From the NCBI GenBank assembly GCA_033283385.1, contig JAWMQQ010000001.1, forward strand, positions 2,480,001-2,544,000: a stretch of 64,000 nucleotides of DNA. The letters are read 5' to 3'. This DNA is from Mangrovimicrobium sp033283385 (GTDB lineage Bacteria; Pseudomonadota; Gammaproteobacteria; Pseudomonadales; Halieaceae). Each line of letters starts with the position of its first letter. Within the stretch, counting starts at the first letter, position 1. Both the position numbers and the translations under genes were made by a program. This document shows positions 35,473-45,231 of this stretch, in pieces. The notes under the pieces were generated by a model, which was given only the letters and a program-made list of their open reading frames with translations, made no database searches and was not told where the DNA came from.

Positions 35473-36150
35473 TTATGTGCAGCCAACGGAATTTGTTGTT
35501 AGTGGCTGATACCGCCCAGTCGCCAGCCAGTTGCTCCACTCTGCTGGTGCATGCTCAGAACTACATTCGCCTCTTTGTAGATCATCGATCCAAGCACGCT
35601 TGATGACTGAAGCATCCAAAATCGTAAAGGTTGCCCGGTAGTTTTGGAAACGGCCACCTTCCTTTGATTTCCATATGGCGACAAGATCCTCTGTTTCTGG
35701 GACACGAGGAAACCCGGGCACTGCTAGCCCCAAAAACTGCACTGAGCGAGAAGCATTAGGTAATCTATGTTTTTTAAAGACAAAAAAGGGAGCTATACCC
35801 GCCCTGGGCTTTAGTGGGTCATATAATTGAGCGTAGACCTCGCGCAGCAATTGGTTTCCGTTTTTATCATGAAGCTCTTTCCCGGGCTCACGGTTGTCAC
35901 CGAAGTAAACGAAACGCCCAGTAGATGTGTCGAAGCTATCAGGCCAATCAGGCTCTTTCTCCGTGGTAAAAAGGACTACCCACTTTTTCTGGCCACCTTT
36001 TCCGGCGATACGGAAACCTCCCATATTGCTAGAGCCAGGGAGTACGTGACTGATTGGCTCACCGGATAGCATTCCATCGGCTGAACCCATGTAAATGTGG
36101 TTTACTATCAGGTCTGATTCTGGCAATTGTTCAAATAATATTTTGCTCAA
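35473..36150 (-). CDS. SRA-like modified-DNA-binding protein (AspBHI N-terminal type)
   Basis: 225 residues resembling the N-terminal SRA-like recognition domain of AspBHI-type, 5-methylcytosine-dependent restriction enzymes: YMGSADGMLSGEPISHVLPG, NMGGFRI, DWPDSFDTSTGRFVYFGDNR and PGKELHD. No nuclease domain is attached; the protein ends where AspBHI would continue. The start is TTG at 36150 with GGAG 5 bases upstream. It is inserted between drmMI and drmA in the same orientation and tight spacing, so it is probably a DISARM accessory that reads base modification. That link is inference. Confidence 0.75.
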   Translation of the reverse strand: MSKILFEQLPESDLIVNHIYMGSADGMLSGEPISHVLPGSSNMGGFRIAGKGGQKKWVVLFTTEKEPDWPDSFDTSTGRFVYFGDNREPGKELHDKNGNQLLREVYAQLYDPLKPRAGIAPFFVFKKHRLPNASRSVQFLGLAVPGFPRVPETEDLVAIWKSKEGGRFQNYRATFTILDASVIKRAWIDDLQRGECSSEHAPAEWSNWLATGRYQPLTTNSVGCT

Positions 36151-36198
36151 TACAACTCCAATTACAAATCAACAACTTAATCACAGTAGATTACATGC

Positions 36199-39100
36199 CT
36201 AAAATAGATCCAAATTATTTTGACCTTTACTATCTTTCAGCCTCCTACCTCTTGGCCTCGCTCTAGTATTTGACCGCTTATCGATTTCCTCTTTATCCTT
36301 CAATTCATTGTTAAGAGACAAAAGCCTCTGGAGGAGCTCTGTTCGAACCTCTTCCGTAATAGTAAACCGCACCCCCTGAGCAGTTTCCTCAAAGTCATAT
36401 TTCAAGTCGATGTCATCCCAACCGTAGGCTCTTGCGACAGCTTCATCAAGATTCGTCAAAAGTCCACGAAGCTCTGTTATTTCTTCGTCGTGATTATTGA
36501 AGTCACTAATGCGGTTGTAGAGATCGGTGGGGCCTATACCATTCGCATAGACCACTCTTTGCCGACACTCGACCAATTTGTCGGCAGCTGAGGCAACTTT
36601 TTCTGAACTAAGTGCCGCTTCTGAAAAAGGAAAAGTATCAAAAGAGGTCGATGTAGAATAGCGGACATATCTTCTAAATGATGAAGACACTGATGCCGCC
36701 CACCAATAGTGTAAGGAGGACTGCAGGACACCCAGCATTGATGATCGATCATCTAGAAAGAGTTTAATTCCATGAGCGAAGCAATTTTGAGGGTTTACGA
36801 AATGAAATATCAAATGAGATGAAACAATTACAGTCGCGATTATTCTATCCTGGGTCCTTGCGGCCGCATAGAACTTTAGACGCTTATCCCAGTGTAACCA
36901 AGGTCTGTGCTCATGAATTTGGCGAGTCTGATTCTTCCTTTCTTCGGCAACATCAACGCTCAGAGTACGAATAAATTCATCACAGCCACCTATTTCGTCT
37001 TTGTCGAGATTCTCAAAATCGACAACCAGTAACTCTTCATCACGAGCTAGTGGCCTGCCGTTAAGGACATCACCATTTACATAGATTCTTAGGTACTTAT
37101 CTAGACCTCGATTATTTCTGCAAATTTCCGAATAGTTCTTTCTAGTATCTATGAAGGCTTTCCCGTATAGCTTTGTACCTTCCGAGTATTTTATAGGTGG
37201 AATCAGTTTGTTCACTGAACTGGCATCAAAAGTAGAAGAAATTCTACTAGAAATATTTTTTACCACAGAACCATTTAGAGTAACCTGGCCTGACCAACCG
37301 TCCCGAGCCATAAGAAGAAAACAGATATCCACCCCTGCGGAGCCAGGCCATACAATCGGAGAAACTGCAGACACTATCTGAAATCTATCACTCAAAAGCG
37401 TGTCTAGAGCAAATAATCTATTGTCGGAGTCAGCAATACTGTTGGTAGACAGCAAACCAAGATAACCTTGCTCTGAAAGCAGCTTCTGAGAGAGGCGAAA
37501 AAAGAAGCAGATAAGGTCCACCCTGTTGTTACTTGCGGAAAATACATACTTCAAGTAGTTCTGATATTTCGCACCAAATACTTCATGCAGTTGTCTTCCG
37601 CCCAAAAATGGTGGATTTCCGACTATAGCATCAAAGCCATTATTATCTCCCGCTAGAACTTCGGGGAATTCTAATGCCCAGTGAAACGGGCGATGCAAAG
37701 AGTCAGAACGAGATTGCTGTGAAGTTAACCCCAATCGTGACTCAGTCTCAATCGATTCTAAAACAGCCTGATCCCCCGCTACAGCTTGATCAGCCATGAC
37801 GCCTAGTGATGTCAACTTATCTTCTAGTTCAGCAGGATTCCCGCTCGAAGATAAAACACTTTCAACTAGGGCATCAGCAATCTGCAGCGATACGCCAATG
37901 CATGAATGCGCCGCGTTGCTGAGCCTCTTGATTTGCTCTATATCTCTGATATCGCGAACGACTATTTGCCGCAATTCTAGCCTCAGCCGCACCGCTTCTT
38001 CGACCAGCTCCCTAACCCTCTCTCCAAAAAGTCGTCCTTGGTGGCTTGTCTCAGTTTTCACTGATAGATTTACAAGCTGATCAAGACGCTGGATACCAAG
38101 CAGGCTATCTCCTGATCGCAAATTGTGATTAAGGAAACCAAAAGGCTTTCCCTTGGCCAAAGTCACTAACCAAATCGAGAGCTTTGCCAGCTCTACCGCC
38201 AGTGGATTGATATCCACGCCATAAACACAGCGCTCTGCGACCAGCCTTCTCGCAGTCAATATGCGCTCAGCAGGATCATCAGATATTGCCTCTTGACCAT
38301 TCAGCGAATCGACTACCTCTCCGTCGACGGCAATGATTTCGCCTGCGCTTTCAGATATCTGCCATGCTTCGGCCAACCGGTCTCCCATATAGCGAACCAC
38401 CTGGACAAGAAACGCACCAGAGCCCATTGCAAAGTCGCATATTTTTAAATCAAGCAATTCGGTGGCGGTCTTTAGCTGCCAGTTTTCACGTTCTAAACCC
38501 TTGGCTGGTCCACTGTAGACAAGAGGTTCCAGGGTCGCTGTAACTACAGCCTCGGTCAGATACTTGGGTGTATAGTGAGTTCCCGTTTCACGGCGATCAC
38601 TGCCTACGATGACGCAAAAAGCGTTTTTTCTGTAGATAAGAGGGACACCCCAATTGTCCAAACGCAACAAAGCAGCGTAAGGTTTAATGCGAGCTGCGAG
38701 CTCCGCGCTACCACTTGCCTGCTGTAACTGCCCGAGCATTTGCTCATCTGTCGCAGCTTCAATTGCTCTCGTTAGCGCAGGTATAGACCTGCCAGTTTCC
38801 TCCCTTAGAAGATCAAGGATTGCACCTCGGCCATCGGCATTTGCAGATTCCAATTTGGAGAGCAATATGTTCGGATTCTTGGAATTGGCAGACCCCACGA
38901 GACCCAAGGTTATATCAGGCACACGCCGTATCGTGTGCTCAAGTAATCCCTCATAGACATGGCCAATTTGCTCCACGTCTAATGCGCGGTAGCTGAGCAA
39001 TTGCGCGCCTCCTGTGTGCTCCAACACCTGCAACGCATTGAGCAGCAGCAACACTGTACGGTTATCGATAGCCAAGGGCTGCACTTGGCTATCACGCCAA

Positions 39101-40230
39101 TGAGTATCGTGGCCGCGACCTTCTAAAAATGGGTATCGGTCCGGATCAAACAAAGAACCACCTAGTGCAGGCAAACGTAGGGCCTCGTGTTCTATGCCAC
39201 CATACACACCACGAAATAGCGCCAATAACCGGGGCCAAGCATCGTAGCCGCTTTCGAGCACCTGCGATCCGTGCTTGTCTTCTTCTTCCAATAACTGACT
39301 ACGCAAGGTAGACAACGCATAGTTGGCGTCATACAGCGGGTCACCCAATAGCAGTAACTCCCTCTCCTCAGCGCAGAGAAGAAACACCAAGCGCATCATC
39401 ACAGTGAGACTTGCTTCGTATAGCTCGGCATCGGCCACTTCAGAAAGTAGCTCTCGGTTGCGATCGATGTCTGCCCTATCGAGGGTCTGGGTAAGCACCT
39501 CGACGGCGCGACGCACCTGCTGACCCAGTGTGTCGGTGACCTGCTCTTGAAACTGCAGAGACCGCTCTAACATTCCCTCTAGGGTTTCTTCCTGTGTGCG
39601 GAAGAAGCGCTCGGCACTGAACAAGGAATAGAAAGCCTGCAAGGTCTTGTCTTCTTGCCGCCACAGCCTGGCATACCAACTGGTGTAACCGGTAACGCCT
39701 CCTTCTGGTGCATCGACTAGCATCCATCGTTCACCATTGGTGACCAAACCTAAACGCACTTGCGTTGCGCGGCAGAGCTGGGTCATCCGCTCGGCCGGTG
39801 AGGCCTGCCAGGATTCACCCGCAATTTTGTCTTCTAGCCCGGTATTAGGCGGATACATCGCAATCAACAGACGCGGCACCTTTTGTGCGACGATAGCGCA
39901 GTCCGGCTGAATGGTCAGGCCGTGTTCTAAACTGGTAAAACTGAGTGTATCGGGTAAATCATCACCTGCTTGTAGAATGCGTTCATCATAGTGAAGCAAG
40001 GTCCCGAATAGCTCATCGATCCATGCATCGTGCAATGCAGGCAAATCAGGATCTTGCTCATCGACGGCGGTACGCCACTCATCATAGGCATCCAAAATAT
40101 GATTGCGATCGGCCAGCATGACTGTATCGAGGCCCTGCGGAAATACCTCATCCAATACGCTAATGGCCAGAAAAGGCCCAGAACGCTCAACTAAGTTGAA
40201 CCATTCGTTGTGTGGGGATTTCGATGCCAT
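36199..40230 (-). CDS. drmMI: DISARM class 1 adenine methyltransferase DrmMI
   Basis: 1343 residues. The N6-adenine methyltransferase core has the SAM motif DFAMGSGAFLVQVV (about residue 597) and the catalytic NPPF (about residue 870) in FDAIVGNPPFLGG, the Eco57I/type IIG-like layout with a long N-terminal region and a C-terminal target-recognition part. It marks host DNA to spare it from DrmAB. It begins 3 bases after the drmD stop, with GGGGGAG before its ATG. The combination drmD + drmMI defines class 1 DISARM. Confidence 0.92.
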   Translation of the reverse strand: MASKSPHNEWFNLVERSGPFLAISVLDEVFPQGLDTVMLADRNHILDAYDEWRTAVDEQDPDLPALHDAWIDELFGTLLHYDERILQAGDDLPDTLSFTSLEHGLTIQPDCAIVAQKVPRLLIAMYPPNTGLEDKIAGESWQASPAERMTQLCRATQVRLGLVTNGERWMLVDAPEGGVTGYTSWYARLWRQEDKTLQAFYSLFSAERFFRTQEETLEGMLERSLQFQEQVTDTLGQQVRRAVEVLTQTLDRADIDRNRELLSEVADAELYEASLTVMMRLVFLLCAEERELLLLGDPLYDANYALSTLRSQLLEEEDKHGSQVLESGYDAWPRLLALFRGVYGGIEHEALRLPALGGSLFDPDRYPFLEGRGHDTHWRDSQVQPLAIDNRTVLLLLNALQVLEHTGGAQLLSYRALDVEQIGHVYEGLLEHTIRRVPDITLGLVGSANSKNPNILLSKLESANADGRGAILDLLREETGRSIPALTRAIEAATDEQMLGQLQQASGSAELAARIKPYAALLRLDNWGVPLIYRKNAFCVIVGSDRRETGTHYTPKYLTEAVVTATLEPLVYSGPAKGLERENWQLKTATELLDLKICDFAMGSGAFLVQVVRYMGDRLAEAWQISESAGEIIAVDGEVVDSLNGQEAISDDPAERILTARRLVAERCVYGVDINPLAVELAKLSIWLVTLAKGKPFGFLNHNLRSGDSLLGIQRLDQLVNLSVKTETSHQGRLFGERVRELVEEAVRLRLELRQIVVRDIRDIEQIKRLSNAAHSCIGVSLQIADALVESVLSSSGNPAELEDKLTSLGVMADQAVAGDQAVLESIETESRLGLTSQQSRSDSLHRPFHWALEFPEVLAGDNNGFDAIVGNPPFLGGRQLHEVFGAKYQNYLKYVFSASNNRVDLICFFFRLSQKLLSEQGYLGLLSTNSIADSDNRLFALDTLLSDRFQIVSAVSPIVWPGSAGVDICFLLMARDGWSGQVTLNGSVVKNISSRISSTFDASSVNKLIPPIKYSEGTKLYGKAFIDTRKNYSEICRNNRGLDKYLRIYVNGDVLNGRPLARDEELLVVDFENLDKDEIGGCDEFIRTLSVDVAEERKNQTRQIHEHRPWLHWDKRLKFYAAARTQDRIIATVIVSSHLIFHFVNPQNCFAHGIKLFLDDRSSMLGVLQSSLHYWWAASVSSSFRRYVRYSTSTSFDTFPFSEAALSSEKVASAADKLVECRQRVVYANGIGPTDLYNRISDFNNHDEEITELRGLLTNLDEAVARAYGWDDIDLKYDFEETAQGVRFTITEEVRTELLQRLLSLNNELKDKEEIDKRSNTRARPRGRRLKDSKGQNNLDLF

Positions 40231-40233
40231 GAC

Positions 40234-43200
40234 TTACTCCCCCTCAGCCAATGACTGAGGCACGACAAACATGACAGCGACAGGGAATGTATGGGTGTTG
40301 AGCTCGCTGTAACGCATCTCTACCAGTCTTTGCTCCTCCTCTCGCTCGCTTGGTATGCGATCCAATCGTGCCTGCAGGGCTTTTTCATTTCGCTTGAGCT
40401 GATCGCGTTCCTCTTGCAGCCAATCTTGCTGCACAGGGACTTCATTATTGAGCTCCTGGGTAATGAGGCGCTCCAGCTCGTCTAGCAGGTGGGTAATATC
40501 TGCCAGCTCCTGTTCTTTGCGCTTCAGTAGGCTTTTCTCCAAACTGGCTAAGCGATCTTTGGAGCGAGCTTGTACCGCATCCAGAAGCTTGTCGTCGAAG
40601 CGACCAAAACGATCCGCAAGAACATCCTGCAGGCGCTGGTTGGGCAGGCAGGGTTGCGCTTTGCTCACTAAATCATCCAGCTCTGCCAACGTGCGAATAC
40701 GGGTAAATCCTTTGTGCTTTAGTACGCCACCGGCGATGGTCAGCTCTTCGTGGAGACGATGGTGGTTGCCACCCGTTATCACTAGGCGCGACCAGGTAAT
40801 AGCTACAGGGGCCTCAAGCTGTGCATCAGGCATGACCATCAATGCTACCCGGTGCAGATCACGTCGTTCTTCGGGTGCCCAAACGATTTTACGAAGCAAC
40901 TGTAAGCACATTTGCACTAGGCTATGATTCAGGTGTGCCAGAACCATTTTATCGCTGCTGTTATACACCTCCGGTGAAAACGTGATGGGCCGACGCTCTC
41001 CTGAATGGGGGTGCTCCAAGCCAACTGTGCAGCGAGACCAACTGCCTGCCAACGGGGGCACCTCGAACACAGTGCCTTTGGGCGCACCTGGAAAATCAAT
41101 GGCTTTCAATGGCGAGTGGCCTGCCAACGCCAAGCCTGTGGTAACGGCCGCTTCGATATTTTCGGGGCTAAGGTGGAAGCCCTGTTTGGCATCATCCAAC
41201 CGCTCTCGATGCCGCTTCACCTTATCTTGTAACTGTCGCTCAGAGGGGAGGAGTTTGCGAGTTCGCGCGGCTGTTTCCTCAGCCACACGGGTATCCAGAC
41301 GAGTAGATTTACCGAGCATGGCCTCTTCGATCTGACGGGCGATAACGGGCCCAACACTACCCAGGTCTTCCCGGATGGCATTGGTTTTGAAGGCGGCCCT
41401 AGCAAGAAACTCTTGATCGCCGGCCAAGCGACCCACATCGACCTCTGCGTCCATTTGGTCGGCATTAAAGCCTTTGCCCACAGGATGCCAAATAAACACC
41501 TTGTCTTGTTTTTGACCATGGCGATCGACACGGCCGTTGCGCTGCTCCATTACATTGGGGTTCCAGGGGATCTCGATGTGGATAAGATAGTTACAGTGGT
41601 TTTGTAAGTCGATACCTTCAGACGCAGCGTCGGTCGCTAGCAATATGCGTACGGGCGATTCTTTAGGGTCAGCCTGGAAGGCCGCCTTTACCTGCTCACG
41701 CTCATCTGGATCCATGCCGCCATAAATACTGAGCAGCTGATCACCCCCATAATCGTGGGTGACCAAAATCTGTTCCAGCCATGCATGAGTGGCTTTGTAT
41801 TCGGTAAAGAGAATGACGCGCTTCTCATTCCACTGGCCATTGTCTTTTAGATGGGTATCCAGCCAGGCCAGCAGAGCATCGGCCTTTGCATCAGTCTTAT
41901 TCGCCGCCTGCTCCGACCAGCCGACTAGTTTTTGGGCCATAGCCTCTTGTTCGTTGGTCAAAGGCGGTACGCCACGCACTGCTTCTTCTGCTGCTTCTGC
42001 TAATGCGGATTCGAAGCTCTCATCATTTGCGTACTCCTCTTCCGTCTGCTGAATTTTCTTGCGTAAGATGCGGTCGTCCAATTTGTTTTGCTTCCGAACG
42101 CCACCGCTTGCGATGGTTTGCAGGTGTTTACCGAAAGTAAGATGAAAAGCAGCAGGAGAAGAAAAGAGCCGCTTTTTGAGAAGCTTGTGCACAAACTCAT
42201 TGCCATAGGCGTAGCGGGTATCGGCTAGCGTTTCGGCTCTACTGGCAGTAAAAGCCTCCAACAAGCGATGAATATCGGTTTCTTCATCGGTGTAATCGAT
42301 CTCTAGAGCCTTCAGCTCACGGGTGGGATATACCGGGTTACCATCACTATCGACGATATCGGTTTTCAAACGGCGCACCATGACACTTTGTAATTGCTTG
42401 GGGTCAGGCTCTACATCGCGGGCAAAGCGTTGATCATCTAATAGCTCCAATAATGAGGTAAAGGAAGCCTTGTAGCCGTTGTGCGGCGTAGCACTCAAAA
42501 AGAGTTTGTGTTCGAAGTGCGGTGATATGGTGCGAATAAGTTGGGTGCGCTGACTGTCCACGGCATAAGCTGTAGAGCCTGAAGGGGCTACGTTGTGCGC
42601 CTCATCGACAACTAGAATATCGAATTTGCGGGGATAAGATGCATGGCCCGGCAACATATCCTTCATCATTCGCAAAGCTTCACCACTTTTCATCCAGTCC
42701 ATAGATGTGATGATCCTGGGGTAGGAAGACCAAGGGTTGGCATGAATGCCGCGCTCACGACGGAGGCGTTTTATATAAGCGGTATCGACGATGCGAAATT
42801 CTAGGCCAAACTTTTCCTGCATTTCGAGCTGCCATTTTATTTGAAGTGAGGCAGGCACGACGATCAAGACACTACGCGCTCGATGGCGGACTAATAGCTC
42901 CTGGATGACTAGACCAGCCTCGATGGTTTTACCGAGGCCAACATCATCGGCGATAAGCAGGTTGGCCCTGGCCATATCAATGGCGCGCACTAAAGGTTCA
43001 AGCTGGAAATCTTCTATCGTGATGCCACTGCGGAAAGGGGCTTGGAGGAAATTTCGATCAGCGTTGGTGGCAGCACCCCACCTTACAGCATTCAAGAAAG
43101 CGTCAAACCGCTCTGGCGCATCAAAGCCAGACAGGTGAGGCAGCCCAGCACGCTCGAGAGTAACTGCACCCGGCTCGATTTCCCATATCACATTGAGCTC

Positions 43201-43380
43201 TTCACCTAAGGCGTCTTCATCAAGAGATGAAAGCGTCACTAAATGCTCTTTGCGGCCAGTTATGCTCTCTTCTATGTTCGAATCTTCGATATCCGCGACC
43301 ACCCACTGGCGCTGACGAACGATGACCGTTTGCCCTGGCTCAGGAATCTCATACTGTGCAACGACTTCTGACGCACTCAT
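40234..43380 (-). CDS. drmD: DISARM SNF2-family helicase DrmD
   Basis: 1048 residues. SNF2/Rad54-like ATPase with DDVGLGKTIEAGLVIQELL (Walker A about residue 145), DEAH (VVDEAHNVAPSG), SATPH, and motif VI EQRNGRVDRHGQ, followed by a long coiled-coil-rich C-terminal part (residues ~880-1010). It is the first gene of the DISARM operon; about 127 bases separate its start from the Vsr gene and probably hold its promoter. Confidence 0.92.
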   Translation of the reverse strand: MSASEVVAQYEIPEPGQTVIVRQRQWVVADIEDSNIEESITGRKEHLVTLSSLDEDALGEELNVIWEIEPGAVTLERAGLPHLSGFDAPERFDAFLNAVRWGAATNADRNFLQAPFRSGITIEDFQLEPLVRAIDMARANLLIADDVGLGKTIEAGLVIQELLVRHRARSVLIVVPASLQIKWQLEMQEKFGLEFRIVDTAYIKRLRRERGIHANPWSSYPRIITSMDWMKSGEALRMMKDMLPGHASYPRKFDILVVDEAHNVAPSGSTAYAVDSQRTQLIRTISPHFEHKLFLSATPHNGYKASFTSLLELLDDQRFARDVEPDPKQLQSVMVRRLKTDIVDSDGNPVYPTRELKALEIDYTDEETDIHRLLEAFTASRAETLADTRYAYGNEFVHKLLKKRLFSSPAAFHLTFGKHLQTIASGGVRKQNKLDDRILRKKIQQTEEEYANDESFESALAEAAEEAVRGVPPLTNEQEAMAQKLVGWSEQAANKTDAKADALLAWLDTHLKDNGQWNEKRVILFTEYKATHAWLEQILVTHDYGGDQLLSIYGGMDPDEREQVKAAFQADPKESPVRILLATDAASEGIDLQNHCNYLIHIEIPWNPNVMEQRNGRVDRHGQKQDKVFIWHPVGKGFNADQMDAEVDVGRLAGDQEFLARAAFKTNAIREDLGSVGPVIARQIEEAMLGKSTRLDTRVAEETAARTRKLLPSERQLQDKVKRHRERLDDAKQGFHLSPENIEAAVTTGLALAGHSPLKAIDFPGAPKGTVFEVPPLAGSWSRCTVGLEHPHSGERRPITFSPEVYNSSDKMVLAHLNHSLVQMCLQLLRKIVWAPEERRDLHRVALMVMPDAQLEAPVAITWSRLVITGGNHHRLHEELTIAGGVLKHKGFTRIRTLAELDDLVSKAQPCLPNQRLQDVLADRFGRFDDKLLDAVQARSKDRLASLEKSLLKRKEQELADITHLLDELERLITQELNNEVPVQQDWLQEERDQLKRNEKALQARLDRIPSEREEEQRLVEMRYSELNTHTFPVAVMFVVPQSLAEGE

Positions 43381-43507
43381 ATTCTCGTCAACCTTAGGTG
43401 ATATTCATTAATATCAACTTCTTCTTTGTCCATTTTTTAATCTGTTCCATCCACCTTAGCTCGTGAAAAGTCTAGCCCTCTGGGCGTGGAGCCTGAAGTA
43501 AATATTC

Positions 43508-43924
43508 TCAGTTAGTTAACAGCGCAGCTTGTATCTTTTCGACTGCTTCAGAAGGGTCTTCATGCTCCCAAATGCGGATCACTTTCCACCCTGTTTTCTT
43601 GAGGCGTTGGTTGGTGTCCTGATCTCGGGCTCGGTTTGCTTGGATTTTTTCTTTCCAGAATTCGACGTTCGACTTCGACTCTGTTCCGTGCTCCGGACAG
43701 CCATGCCAGAAACAGCCATCGACGAATATCGCCAATTTTTGTTTGGTAAAAGCAATGTCAGCTACCCTCCTTGGTCGACTGAGTACCTTGTAGTCGACGC
43801 GATATCTCAGTCCTCGCCGATGAAGTTCGCGGCGAATTCTCATCTCCGCTTCCGTTCCAGTCTGTCTCGTACGCCGCATCCGACGACTGGCCGTCTCCGA
43901 GGACGGTTTCGGAGTCTTTGCCAT
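43508..43924 (-). CDS. vsr: Vsr-type very-short-patch repair endonuclease
   Basis: 138 residues with the Vsr core: TEAEMRIRRELHRRGLRYR, DIAFTKQKLAIFVDGCFWHG (Asp and the Zn-site Cys), CPEHGTES, and NQRLKKTGWKVIRIWEHE. Vsr nicks T:G mismatches created by deamination of 5-methylcytosine. It starts 8 bases after the cytosine methyltransferase stop, the classic methyltransferase-Vsr pair. Confidence 0.92.
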   Translation of the reverse strand: MAKTPKPSSETASRRMRRTRQTGTEAEMRIRRELHRRGLRYRVDYKVLSRPRRVADIAFTKQKLAIFVDGCFWHGCPEHGTESKSNVEFWKEKIQANRARDQDTNQRLKKTGWKVIRIWEHEDPSEAVEKIQAALLTN

Positions 43925-43932
43925 ACGCGATG

Positions 43933-45000
43933 CTATCGAGCGGTCGACTCCATATCCTTCACATGTTGCTTGATGCTGACTGCCACCGCACGAGCCAACT
44001 CGACGGGGACAGCGTTGCCAATCAGCCTGCCAAGCACTTTGAAGCTGACGTCTTCCCTGGACTCGACGAATTCATAATCCAAGGGGAAGCTCTGTAGAAT
44101 GGCCGCCTCCCTGAGAGAAATCGCCCTGTTTTGCTCCGGATGTCCAAAGCGACCATTTCCGAAGCCGTAGCACTGTGTCGTCATGGTAGGGGACGGTTTA
44201 TCCCATTCCATTCGACCATAGACGCCCGGAAACGTCTTTCCACTGCTACGTTTGTGACATTCGGCGATCAATTGCTCCGGCCAGTCTCGCCAGGTACCTC
44301 CCGGTCGGGAAGCCTTGATGCGTCGCATGTTGATAGCGTTGAGCGTAGAGGCGGTATGCAGGGGATCTTTGCGGGCACTTCCACCCGCCTCGATAGGCTT
44401 GAGTCCACCGATGGATTGTTTGACAGTGAGAGGCTTCTCTACCGTCGGCGGAATAAGTTCGATCTCTCCATGTAATGAAGCAAGGAGCACGAGCCTCTTA
44501 CGACTCTGGGGCACGCCATATTCACAACAATCGACGATATCGTGCCACACGTGGTATTTGGGCCTCATTCGCTTCAGGGCGCGAACGAACTCTTCGAAGA
44601 CTTCATGGGAGCGAAGCTTCGGCACGTTTTCCATGGTGATGATGTCGGGCTTACTCTTTCGCGCTAGCCTCAGGAACTCGTATAGCAATCCCCACTTGTG
44701 ATCGCGTTTTTCATCGTAGCGCTGGGCATATGTCGAGAAAGGCTGGCAAGGCGCACAGCCTGCGAGGATCCTGACCGGCGCATCGCCGAACCAACCATCG
44801 ATCTCCTCGGTCCTCAATTTGGCGATATCTCTTTCGAAGAATCGCGCCCCCTGGTTATTGGCTTCATAGGGATATTTGCAGGCCTTATCCAGGTCGATAC
44901 CCGCCACGACATCGATACCCTCCATGACAAAGCCATGGGTCAATCCGCCCGCTCCGCAGAACAGGTCTATACACTTGAAATCTTGGGTACCTCGAATCAA
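43933..45000 (-). CDS. DNA (cytosine-5) methyltransferase
   Basis: 355 residues with the ordered C5-methyltransferase motifs: I DLFCGAGGLTHGF, IV GCAPCQPFSTY (catalytic Cys about residue 84), VI TMENVPKL, VIII QSRKRLVLL, IX REAAILQSFP, X GNAVPVELARAV. The start is TTG at 45000 with AGAGGGG upstream. It lies between the DISARM operon and the BrxD-like operon, with about 230 bases of free sequence upstream, so it probably has its own promoter. It may provide self-modification read by one of the neighbouring systems, for example the SRA-like protein. Confidence 0.92.
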   Translation of the reverse strand: MIRGTQDFKCIDLFCGAGGLTHGFVMEGIDVVAGIDLDKACKYPYEANNQGARFFERDIAKLRTEEIDGWFGDAPVRILAGCAPCQPFSTYAQRYDEKRDHKWGLLYEFLRLARKSKPDIITMENVPKLRSHEVFEEFVRALKRMRPKYHVWHDIVDCCEYGVPQSRKRLVLLASLHGEIELIPPTVEKPLTVKQSIGGLKPIEAGGSARKDPLHTASTLNAINMRRIKASRPGGTWRDWPEQLIAECHKRSSGKTFPGVYGRMEWDKPSPTMTTQCYGFGNGRFGHPEQNRAISLREAAILQSFPLDYEFVESREDVSFKVLGRLIGNAVPVELARAVAVSIKQHVKDMESTAR

Positions 45001-45231
45001 CTCAACCCCTCTTATCTATCTGTTTTTATTCGCTTTTTAAAAAGCCCTTGCTGATCGAAGAATTGCAGCGAGACCTTGAACATCTGCCCAGTTCGGGCTC
45101 AGTAGACACATATTCACCTCTGATATCGTAGTACAAAGTCGCTCTTCATAACTACTGCCATGCCCCGCCTGTGAATCGAACTAAGTTGGCTATATTTTGA
45201 TCATTTATCGGCGCCTTTCCAGGTTCACACA

